The position numbers and the translations under genes are program-made. The notes beneath the pieces are model-generated. The model saw nothing but the letters and a program-made list of their open reading frames with translations, had not been told where the DNA came from and made no database searches. Below, in pieces: positions 26,902-35,187 of a stretch of DNA of 37,633 nucleotides. The stretch is from Ignavibacteriota bacterium. GTDB taxonomy: Bacteria > Bacteroidota > Ignavibacteria > UBA10030 > UBA6906. The stretch's first letter is position 1. Each line of letters opens with the position of its first letter. Location: assembly GCA_003157485.1 (NCBI GenBank), contig PMJQ01000057.1, forward strand, positions 3,321-40,953. Reading direction: 5' to 3'.

Positions 26902-28920
26902 TCATGACTTGACGCTGACGGCGGCTTTCTCCATGCTCACCCTGGCGATCGCCTCGTCGGCTTCGGCAGAGGGGTCGGGCATCCGGAACTGCGGGACGAG
27001 CTTCGAGAAAAGCCGCAGGACGATGCTCTCCGAGCCCTGATGGGCCGCCTCGATGAGCGTGTCGACATCCATGCCAAGCGGGTTCTCGTAGCCGGGCATG
27101 CCGCTCACGATATGCTGGTGGATGCTGACATTCCCGTCCCCCATCGGCACCGTCACGTCGCGGTCCATGCTGTTGTACGAAACGAGGATCTTGTCGTGCG
27201 TCGTCCGCTCGATCCGCGCCCCTTCGTAGAAGAGCTCTTCATACATCTTTTCACCGGGTCTCAGGCCCGTGAACACGATGTCGATGTCCCGCCCCTCCTC
27301 GAGGCCGTTCAGCCGGATCAGATCCCGCGCCAGCTCGACGACGGGAATCTGCTCTCCCATGTCGAGGACGAACGTCTCACCGCCGGTCCCCATCGTGGCC
27401 GCCTGGAGGACGAGCTGGACCGCTTCCGGGATCGTCATGAAGAATCGCTTGACGTCAGGATGGGTCACCGTGACCGGCCCGCCCATCTTGATCTGGCGTT
27501 CAAACACCGGGACAACGCTGCCGCTGCTTCCGAGCACGTTGCCGAAGCGGACAGTGACAAACGTCCTGCCGACCCGCATCGCTGCATTCTGCACGATGAG
27601 TTCCGCGATCCGCTTCGAGACGCCCATGATGCTCGTCGGGTTCACCGCCTTGTCGCTCGAGATCATCACGAAGCGCTGGACCCCGTGGCGTTCCGAGAGC
27701 TCCACGAGATTCCGCGTCCCCAGCACATTGTTCGTCACGGCTTCGGAAATGTTGACTTCCATCAGGGGGACATGCTTGTGCGCTGCCGCGTGAAAGATGA
27801 CCGCCGGCTTGTGCTGCGCGAAAACGCTGTCCATCCTGTCCTTGTCCCGGATATCCGCAATAACGGTGCGTACGGCGACGCCTCTCTTGGGGTGTTCCAT
27901 GAGCTCCTGCGCGATCCGGAATATCGAGTTCTCGCCGTGGCCGACCAGGATGAGTTCCGTCGGGCCGAATTCCTTGATCTGCCGGCAGATCTCCGAACCG
28001 ATCGAACCTCCCGCGCCCGTGATCATAACGCGCGCGCCCTTGAGGAGTCCGACGACGCTCTTCGTGTCGGTCTTCACGGGTCCGCGGCGCAGAAGATCCT
28101 CCAGCTGAATGTTCCTGAACTGGTCGACGCGCGCCGTTCCCCTGAGGATCTCGAACAGCGCGGGGACGATCTTGCTCGTCACGCCCTGTTCCTTGCACAC
28201 CTGGACGACCTCCCGGACTTTCTTCCCGGACGCCGCCGGCATCGCGATGATCACCTGCTGCGCATGGTGTTCCTTCAGAAGCTTCGTGAGCTCCTTGAGC
28301 GTTCCGAGAACGGGGACGCCGTGAATGTTCTTCCCCACTTTCTCGAGGTTGTCGTCGATATACCCCACCGGCAGAAGGCCGAGATGCCGGTTGACCTGTA
28401 GTTCTTTCACGATCATTGCGCCCGCCACGCCTGCGCCCACGATCAGGGCCGGTTTCATCGATACGCTTTCCTCCGAACGGGTCTGCCACGACTGCACGAG
28501 CCTGATACTGAAGCGCATCGCGCCGACAAGAAGCATTCCCAGGAGCCCGTCAAGCACGGGAAGCGAACGCGGGAAACCGTACGGGATGATGCCGAGGGGA
28601 GTGAAGAGGGCGAAGAAGAGCACAACTTCGACAAGCGCGGCCAGAATCGTCGCGCGCAGAAGCGTTGCAAGCTCCTGGACGCTCGCATAGCGCCAGTACT
28701 GGGCATACAGCCCCGTGACATAAAAGATGGCGAGCTTGCAGATCCCGTCCAGCGCCATAAACATGGACAGGGGGTTGATGTACTGGCGGAGCTCGTGCAG
28801 ACTTTCCGTACGGATATAAAAGGAGATCCAAGGAGCAAGCGAGATCAGCAGGATATCCACAACGAGCAGATCCCGATTCCTCAGCCTGGAGAGCATTTCC
28901 AAACGTTTTTTCATTATCAC
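26902..28920 (-). CDS. Membrane nucleotide-sugar 4,6-dehydratase (CapD/PglF/FlaA1-like)
   Basis: Four N-terminal TMs; VMITGAGGSIGSEICRQI..HAAAHKHVPLME..MISSDKAVNPTSIMGVSKRIAE..VRFGNVLGSSGSVVP. Confidence 0.95.
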   Translation of the reverse strand: MIMKKRLEMLSRLRNRDLLVVDILLISLAPWISFYIRTESLHELRQYINPLSMFMALDGICKLAIFYVTGLYAQYWRYASVQELATLLRATILAALVEVVLFFALFTPLGIIPYGFPRSLPVLDGLLGMLLVGAMRFSIRLVQSWQTRSEESVSMKPALIVGAGVAGAMIVKELQVNRHLGLLPVGYIDDNLEKVGKNIHGVPVLGTLKELTKLLKEHHAQQVIIAMPAASGKKVREVVQVCKEQGVTSKIVPALFEILRGTARVDQFRNIQLEDLLRRGPVKTDTKSVVGLLKGARVMITGAGGSIGSEICRQIKEFGPTELILVGHGENSIFRIAQELMEHPKRGVAVRTVIADIRDKDRMDSVFAQHKPAVIFHAAAHKHVPLMEVNISEAVTNNVLGTRNLVELSERHGVQRFVMISSDKAVNPTSIMGVSKRIAELIVQNAAMRVGRTFVTVRFGNVLGSSGSVVPVFERQIKMGGPVTVTHPDVKRFFMTIPEAVQLVLQAATMGTGGETFVLDMGEQIPVVELARDLIRLNGLEEGRDIDIVFTGLRPGEKMYEELFYEGARIERTTHDKILVSYNSMDRDVTVPMGDGNVSIHQHIVSGMPGYENPLGMDVDTLIEAAHQGSESIVLRLFSKLVPQFRMPDPSAEADEAIARVSMEKAAVSVKS

Positions 28921-29561
28921 AATCCCCCGATTGTCCGCAGTATGATCCTCAGATCCGACAGGACCGTCCGCCGTCTGAGGTACGCAATATCGATCGACAA
29001 CTTGTGCGGCAGGATCTTCCCGAGATAGAGTTCCTCGGTGTTGCCGCCCGACAAAAGCTCTTCCTCGTTTCTGTAGTGAAGCGACGCCGGGCTCGTGATG
29101 CCCGGCCTGTACCGGAGAATCTCCCGCTGGTCAGGCGTGTAGCGCGCAACGTACCCGGGATTCTCCGGCCTGGCGCCGACGAGACTCATATCTCCCTTAA
29201 ATACATTCAGGAGCTGAGGAAGTTCGTCGAGTTTGTATGCACGAAGCAGGCGTCCCACGCGGGTCACGCGGCTGTCTCCCCTGACCGTCAGTCCGCCCCC
29301 CGCAACATCCGCTCCCTGCACCATACTCCGAAATTTGTATATGGAAAAGAACCTGCCTTCGATTCCCACCCGGCTCGAACGGTAGAAGACCGGGCCGCGA
29401 TCCTGGAGCTTCACTGCAGCCCCGATGACGAGAAAAAGCGGCGACAGGAAAACCAGTCCGGCTGCGGATGCAATAATGTCGACGATGCGCTGCGCAAATG
29501 CGCTGTGAACAGGAGGCGCACTCCGTGCGCCTCCGCCAGAAGGGTGATCAAATATCGACAT
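28917..29561 (-). CDS. Short PglC-like bacterial sugar transferase (polyprenyl-phosphate phosphosugar transferase)
   Basis: AQRIVDIIASAAGLVFLSPLF..DRGPVFYRSSRVGIEGRFFSIYKFRSM..YKLDELPQLLNVFKGDMSLVGARPENP. Confidence 0.95.
   Translation of the reverse strand: MSIFDHPSGGGARSAPPVHSAFAQRIVDIIASAAGLVFLSPLFLVIGAAVKLQDRGPVFYRSSRVGIEGRFFSIYKFRSMVQGADVAGGGLTVRGDSRVTRVGRLLRAYKLDELPQLLNVFKGDMSLVGARPENPGYVARYTPDQREILRYRPGITSPASLHYRNEEELLSGGNTEELYLGKILPHKLSIDIAYLRRRTVLSDLRIILRTIGGL
29512..29534 (-). other. Perfect 9-bp inverted repeat in the first codons of the sugar transferase
   Basis: Plus strand GGAGGCGCA-CTCCG-TGCGCCTCC; lies at about codons 10-17 of the gene starting at 29561. Confidence 0.6.
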
Positions 29562-29621
29562 TTTCCTCCGGAATTACTGTGATGCGCCGCACCGGGAAAA
29601 ATCCGATTAAATCGCCGGCAA

Positions 29622-30581
29622 TCAATGGGTTACGGCCCGGACCGGCTCGCCTGAGCGCTCCCTGTACCAATCGACGGTCCTCCGGAGGCCCGCCCGGAAC
29701 TCCACAGAGGGCGCATACCCCAGTTCGCTTGTCACCAGACCAATGGCGGCGAAGGAATGTTTGATATCCCCCGCTCGAGGTTTCTCGAACACGGGTGTGA
29801 TGGAAGTGCCCAGGATCACGTTGATCTCGGCGACAAGTTGGTTCAGGGAGATCCTGTCATGGCAGGCGCAGTTCATGGCAAGCCCCTGCCGGCAGGGCGC
29901 GCTTCCGGCACGGAGATTCGCATCGACCACGTTGGAGACAAACGTGAAATCACGCGTCTGTTCGCCGTCGCCAAAGATGACCGGCTGACGTCCGCCCAGC
30001 ATCGCACGTATGAATTTGGGTATCACCGCCGAATACTGGGACGCGGGATCCTGCCGCGGCCCGAAGACGTTGAAATACCTGAGCGCCACCGTTTCCATCC
30101 CGTACAGTGACGCGAACACCCGGCAGTAATGCTCGGCTGCGAGCTTCGACACCGCATACGGAGACTGCGGATTGGGGGTCATTCCTTCGTGTTTCGGCAG
30201 CTCCGGCGTATCGCCGTACACCGACGAGGAGGACGCATAGACTACGCGGCGAACGCCGGCGTCTCTCGCGGCATACAGGATATTCAGGGTGCCGTCCACG
30301 TTGACGGCGTTTGAAGAAATCGGATCCCGCACAGACCTGGGGACGGACGGGAGCGCCGCCTCGTGAAAGACGACTTCGATGCCCTGCACGGCCTCCCGCA
30401 CGGTGTGATAACTCCGTATGTCCCCTTCCACGAGCTCGATGTCTCCCCCCAGGCCTGAAAGGTTTTCGCGCTTCCCCGTCGAAAGATTATCGAGAACGCG
30501 GACGCGATGCGCCCCCCCGACAAGCGCTTCGACGATATTGGACCCAATGAATCCGGCACCTCCGGTGACTAATGCATGCAT
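29622..30581 (-). CDS. NAD-dependent nucleotide-sugar epimerase (WbpP/VipB-like SDR)
   Basis: MHALVTGGAGFIGSNIVEALVGG..LDNLSTGKRENL..ALPSVPRSVRDPISSNAVNVDGTLNIL..YASSSSVYG..YAVSKLAAE. Confidence 0.93.
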   Translation of the reverse strand: MHALVTGGAGFIGSNIVEALVGGAHRVRVLDNLSTGKRENLSGLGGDIELVEGDIRSYHTVREAVQGIEVVFHEAALPSVPRSVRDPISSNAVNVDGTLNILYAARDAGVRRVVYASSSSVYGDTPELPKHEGMTPNPQSPYAVSKLAAEHYCRVFASLYGMETVALRYFNVFGPRQDPASQYSAVIPKFIRAMLGGRQPVIFGDGEQTRDFTFVSNVVDANLRAGSAPCRQGLAMNCACHDRISLNQLVAEINVILGTSITPVFEKPRAGDIKHSFAAIGLVTSELGYAPSVEFRAGLRRTVDWYRERSGEPVRAVTH

Positions 30582-30634
30582 GTGACGTCCCTGCTTTTGT
30601 GTGTGAAATGTCTGATTTCCCTGCAATCCGCCGT

Positions 30635-31795
30635 TCAGCGGCGGTGCTCCGCGACAATTGCGGTGACGGCATCGACAACGCTCTCAACGTCTTCGTCGGA
30701 CATTCTGGAAAAGATCGGCAGCGATACCTCGCGCATATACTCCCGGTGCGCGACGGGCAGGTCCGACTCCCGGTATCCGAACGTCTCACGGTAGTAGGGA
30801 TGGATGTGGAGCGGGATGAAGTGGACGCTCGCGCCGATGTTCCGATTCTTCAGCTCCTCCATGAACCGGGCGCGGTCGATCCGGAGCCGGTCGAGGTTCA
30901 GTCTGAGCATATAGAGGTGCCACGCATGCTGCGCATCCCCGGAGTCCGCAGGCACCTGCGTTTCTCCTACGGACGAGAACGCCTCATTGTATTTCAGGGC
31001 GATCGCCTTACGCCGCTCGTACATTCTCCCGGCTTTCCGGAGCTGCGCAAGACCCATCGCGGCCGCTACGTCGGTCATGTTGTATTTGTATCCCGGCGCG
31101 ATGATTTCGTAGTACCACGACCCTTCAGCAGTATAGCGTTTCCACGCATCCTTGCTGATCCCGTGCAGCGCCATGATCCGGCACCGCTCCGCCAGCGCCT
31201 CGTTCTCCGTACAGATCATCCCCCCTTCGCCCGTCGTGATCGTCTTCGTCGCGTAGAAGCTGAAACAGGTTATTTCGCTCAGAGCGCCGATCATGCGCCC
31301 TTTATATATTGAGGGAAACGCGTGCGCGGCGTCCTCGATCACGGGAATCCCGTGATGTGCCGCGACGGCATGCACGGCGTCAATGTCAGCCGGGAGCCCG
31401 GCGATGTGCACGGGCATCACCGCCTTCGTCCGGCCCGTGACTGCACGTTCGATCAACGCAGGATTGATGTTCAATGTCCGGGGCTCGACGTCGACAAAGA
31501 CCGGCCGGGCGTCGAAATAGCGGATGACCTCCGCCGTCGCGGCAAACGTATACGGCGTCGTTATCACCTCGTCGCCGCGCTTCAGTCCTATCGCGTCCAG
31601 CGCGAGGTGCATGGCGGCGGTGCAGGAATTGACAGCGATCGCATGCTTCGCGCCCACGACGGCCCCGAATTCCGCCTCGAACTTTTTCGTCTTCGGTCCG
31701 GTTGTCACCCAGCCGGACCGGAGGGTTTCTTCAATCTCCCGGAATTCTTCGCCGTCAAGGTCGGGGAGGGCAAATGGAAGGAACTGTTGTCTCAT
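30635..31795 (-). CDS. DegT/DnrJ/EryC1/StrS aminotransferase (ArnB/PglE-like)
   Basis: FLPFALPDLDGEEFREIEETLRSGWVTTGPKTKKFE..VNSCTAAMHLAL..IPVIEDAAHAFPSIYKGRMIG..FYATKTITTGEGG. Confidence 0.94.
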   Translation of the reverse strand: MRQQFLPFALPDLDGEEFREIEETLRSGWVTTGPKTKKFEAEFGAVVGAKHAIAVNSCTAAMHLALDAIGLKRGDEVITTPYTFAATAEVIRYFDARPVFVDVEPRTLNINPALIERAVTGRTKAVMPVHIAGLPADIDAVHAVAAHHGIPVIEDAAHAFPSIYKGRMIGALSEITCFSFYATKTITTGEGGMICTENEALAERCRIMALHGISKDAWKRYTAEGSWYYEIIAPGYKYNMTDVAAAMGLAQLRKAGRMYERRKAIALKYNEAFSSVGETQVPADSGDAQHAWHLYMLRLNLDRLRIDRARFMEELKNRNIGASVHFIPLHIHPYYRETFGYRESDLPVAHREYMREVSLPIFSRMSDEDVESVVDAVTAIVAEHRR

Positions 31796-31819
31796 TGTCG
31801 TTCGATCATTGTTATTGGT

Positions 31820-32839
31820 TCACCATTGTGCCGCAGGCTGATCCCCCCACCGGTTCCGGAACTTCACAAGGCCTCTGAGAAACCCGAGGCCATAGGAGAA
31901 ATGAAGCGCCGCATAGGCCGTCGGGAGCAGAATCAGCACGTCGCGGTCGGCCCCCCGCGCCGTGAGGAGTGACGCAAGGATATTTGTCGCCATATACGCG
32001 ATCAGGATCGCCCCCAGAGTGAACAGGCCGGCGGCTGGAGCGGGGATGCAGAGCGCCGCCGCCGCACAGAGAGACGCGACAAGCGCCGCGGGCACGAATT
32101 GACGCGCGCTCATCTGCATGGGATGTTTCTGAAGCACGCGCACCTTCCAGTAACCGTACTGGTAATACTGGCGCCAGAGCGACCGGAGGGAGCTCCGGCT
32201 GAAATACTCGGACCGGACATCGGAGGCCAGAAGAAGTTTCGCCCCGAGCTTGCGGAGCCGGTAGTTGTATTCATCGTCCTGGTTCCGGACGAGCTCTTCG
32301 TCGTAGGGCCCGGCACGCTGGACGATTGCGCGGGTGTAGGCCGGAAAGGGGACCGTGTCCGCGAGCATCGTGCGGTCGGTGATCGTGCGGAATGCCGAGC
32401 CGCCGACGCCAAACTTCGAACTCATCGCCAGCGCGATGACGCGGGCGACGCGCGTCGAGCCCACGGTGTGCACCGGCCCACCCACGCCGTCGACACCGTC
32501 GTTTTGCAGATGGCCGACGCAGCGACTGACGTAATCACGCGCAATCGTGCAGTGCCCGTCAACGCGCACGAATATGTCTCCGCGCGCCCGCCGGAGGGCG
32601 ATGTTCATCCCCACCGGAACGATTTTCCCCGGGTTGTCAAGAAGAATAATATTCGGTGAACGGGACTGCATGGAGAGGACGATCTGCCGCGTATCGTCCG
32701 TCGACATCCCGTCCACGACAAGGATCTCCATCCTGTCCTGATCATAGTCCTGGGCCAGAACAGCCTCGAGGCTTTCCCGGATAATCGCACCCTCGTTCCG
32801 GATCGGCATGATGACGCTCAGAAATGGCAGGGCGGTCAT
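31820..32839 (-). CDS. GT2 glycosyltransferase (ExoA-like, C-terminal TMs)
   Basis: FLSVIMPIRNEGAIIRESLEAVLAQDYDQDRMEILVVDGMSTDDTRQIV..LDNPGKIVPVGMNIALRRARGDIFVRVDGHC. Confidence 0.94.
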   Translation of the reverse strand: MTALPFLSVIMPIRNEGAIIRESLEAVLAQDYDQDRMEILVVDGMSTDDTRQIVLSMQSRSPNIILLDNPGKIVPVGMNIALRRARGDIFVRVDGHCTIARDYVSRCVGHLQNDGVDGVGGPVHTVGSTRVARVIALAMSSKFGVGGSAFRTITDRTMLADTVPFPAYTRAIVQRAGPYDEELVRNQDDEYNYRLRKLGAKLLLASDVRSEYFSRSSLRSLWRQYYQYGYWKVRVLQKHPMQMSARQFVPAALVASLCAAAALCIPAPAAGLFTLGAILIAYMATNILASLLTARGADRDVLILLPTAYAALHFSYGLGFLRGLVKFRNRWGDQPAAQW

Positions 32840-32845
32840 AGGGCG

Positions 32846-33763
32846 TCACTCTCCCCGCGCGGACGATGGAGCGGTGCGCTTTGCCCGGCGCAGCCGGTCG
32901 GTGAGGCGGTACGGGGCGAGCACGCCGCGTATTTTGGCGCGAAGAACCGGTGGGGTGTCCAGCGCGTGCGCTTCCACACGCGGCAGCGCAAGGAGGTCGT
33001 CCCCCGGCCCCGCCATGCCAAGGTCGGTCGTGACCGCAAGACGGAAGCCCGCCCCGGCCACCGCCGCGATATACTGGTCCGTCACCTGACCGAGCCTTCT
33101 GCTCCCATACGGGTACGAGTACGCCCTCCCTGCGGATTCTCCGAGGCGTTCGACAAGAATTGCGCGCGACCGCCCGGCCTCCTCGTCAAGCTGCATACGC
33201 GTGCTCGCCAATCCGTTGCGATGCGTGTGAGAGTGGGCGCCGACGTCGACGATCCCGGACGACATGCACTGCTCCAATTCGTTCCATGTTATGGGGCGCC
33301 ATGCCTCTTCCGTCGTCCGTCCGGCGTTGGCGAGGGACCAGGCGTCAAAGGGCATCGGTCCCTCCCGGCCGACCGCGTCCGTGACAACAAAAAGCGTCGC
33401 CGGGGCCGCATAGTGCAGGAGAACGGGGAGCGCCCGCGAGGAGAAATTCGCATAGCCATCGTCAAACGTGAGGCACACGAGCGGCCGCCGGCTCTCACGG
33501 TCTTCCGCCAGGCGTGCGGGGAGATCCGCGAGTGGGATGATCTCTGCCGCCGACGCGAGCGCCGCGACCTGCCGTTCGAACATCACCGGGCTGACGTTCC
33601 AATCGTCGAGGCGCGGATCGACGAACGGAAGATCCGCAATCCTATGATAGACGAGTATGCACGCCGAGCGCCCGCCGGGGGGCGTCGCCACCGCGGCGCC
33701 GCATGAAGACGCAAGGCCCGCCGTTCTCTTCAGAAACCGTTTCACGGTGATCTTCCCGATCAT
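32846..33763 (-). CDS. Polysaccharide deacetylase (NodB homology domain)
   Basis: ILVYHRIAD..LVCLTFDDGYANFSSRALPVLLHY..VDVGAHSHTHRNGL. Confidence 0.94.
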   Translation of the reverse strand: MIGKITVKRFLKRTAGLASSCGAAVATPPGGRSACILVYHRIADLPFVDPRLDDWNVSPVMFERQVAALASAAEIIPLADLPARLAEDRESRRPLVCLTFDDGYANFSSRALPVLLHYAAPATLFVVTDAVGREGPMPFDAWSLANAGRTTEEAWRPITWNELEQCMSSGIVDVGAHSHTHRNGLASTRMQLDEEAGRSRAILVERLGESAGRAYSYPYGSRRLGQVTDQYIAAVAGAGFRLAVTTDLGMAGPGDDLLALPRVEAHALDTPPVLRAKIRGVLAPYRLTDRLRRAKRTAPSSARGE

Positions 33764-35187
33764 AAGGGCCCCGCAGGAGGGACGGACCCGGATGACCGTG
33801 CGGCGGCGGGAATTCTATTGACGACCGCGCGAAATTTCCCGTTCGCAGACCGGGGGATCCTCTCCACGGGCTCAAGCGTCACGCGAATCTCCCCCATCCG
33901 CGCCCGCAATCGTTCGACGATCGATTGTCCCGCTTCCGCAGTGTAAGCGTCGGTCGGAACGTACAGGACGGTCACGTGATCGACCCCATCCTGAATGATC
34001 TGCGCCTCGCGCACGGGGAGGTTCCCCTTGAAGATCGTATCAAGGCGCCCCACGGGCCTTCCGTCGACTGTGCGAAGGACGTCGTCCGATCTCCCTTCGA
34101 TCGAGCTGAGTGAGGGGAGCAGGCGCCCGCACGCGCATGCAAATTCCCGGGGGGGACGCGTCGCGCGGTCTCCGACACGGTACCGTATCAAGGGCATGTC
34201 GGGATTCATCAACCCCGTGCATACGAGGTCGCCGCTTTGTCCAGCCGGGACCGCGGTCTCTCCCTCAAGGATCTCCACAAATCCCACCTCCGGCCAGAGA
34301 TGCATGGTCCCGTGGCCGCATTCACCCGCCGCAACGGCGATTTCGGTCATCCCGTATGTCTCACGCACGGGACATCCGAACGCCGCGGTGATTACCTCCC
34401 GTTGATGCGCGTACAGCGGCTCCGCATTCGTGACGGCAACGACCGGCCGCACACCGGTCATCTTGAGCCGGAGCATCACGTCCGCGAGCGCAAAAAGGGA
34501 CGATGAATAGCCCCACACATATCTGACCCCGTACCGCCGCATCGCATCGAGATACCGGGGAATGAATTCCGGCGACAGATGATATGACGACATATACAGC
34601 TGGCGGAGGCCCGCGTTCCAGACCCAGAACGGCGGGGTGCGTTGTCCCACCGGCGTCACGAGCTGGCCTCCGAGGATCGCCCACCGGTCATAGAGTGATA
34701 TCCCGTACCACCGTCTCCAGCGCGCCTCGAAGACGGCGTACCAGTTTCTCACCGTCTCCCTGGTAAACCACATGTCGAGCGGTTTTCCCGTCGTCCCGCT
34801 CGTATGCTCGTGAAACATCCTGGCGGGCGAACAATCGTCCGCAATGAAGGCTCTCGCGTTCCGCCGGATTTCCTCTTTCTCAAGAACCGGCCAGTGATCC
34901 AGGTATTCCGGAGACCTCAAGTCCCCCCGCCGGCGCCTTTCCGCCCAGAGCGCACGGTAGTACGGGACGTCATTTGCGGCCCTCCTCAAGAGAAACCCGA
35001 GGCGGGAATCCTGCCACGCCGTCCACTGCGCCTGCGTCCATGATTCCCGTGATAGCGCCTCGGCCACGAGGCGCTCGGTATCTCCGGAATATCGCCAGGC
35101 CCGGAGATAGTATCCTCTGATGCTTGCGACCGCGGATCGGACCGGCGCGGGGGACTCGTTGTAGAGCTTCATCACCGTGTCGTTCAC
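33760..35187 (-). CDS. PaaK/CapK-like AMP-forming ligase (phenylacetate-CoA ligase family)
   Basis: HEHTSGTTGKPLDMWFT (P-loop-like AMP-binding), VRETYGMTEIAVAAGECGHGTMHLWPEVGFVEI; GTG start at 35187 overlaps the upstream stop, ATG at 35172 is the alternative. Confidence 0.88.
   Translation of the reverse strand: MNDTVMKLYNESPAPVRSAVASIRGYYLRAWRYSGDTERLVAEALSRESWTQAQWTAWQDSRLGFLLRRAANDVPYYRALWAERRRRGDLRSPEYLDHWPVLEKEEIRRNARAFIADDCSPARMFHEHTSGTTGKPLDMWFTRETVRNWYAVFEARWRRWYGISLYDRWAILGGQLVTPVGQRTPPFWVWNAGLRQLYMSSYHLSPEFIPRYLDAMRRYGVRYVWGYSSSLFALADVMLRLKMTGVRPVVAVTNAEPLYAHQREVITAAFGCPVRETYGMTEIAVAAGECGHGTMHLWPEVGFVEILEGETAVPAGQSGDLVCTGLMNPDMPLIRYRVGDRATRPPREFACACGRLLPSLSSIEGRSDDVLRTVDGRPVGRLDTIFKGNLPVREAQIIQDGVDHVTVLYVPTDAYTAEAGQSIVERLRARMGEIRVTLEPVERIPRSANGKFRAVVNRIPAAARSSGSVPPAGPL

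Noticed and set aside
27040-28401. 453-aa plus-strand ORF opposite the PglF-like dehydratase
   Set aside because: Antisense shadow ORF; H/D/R-rich translation, no recognisable family.
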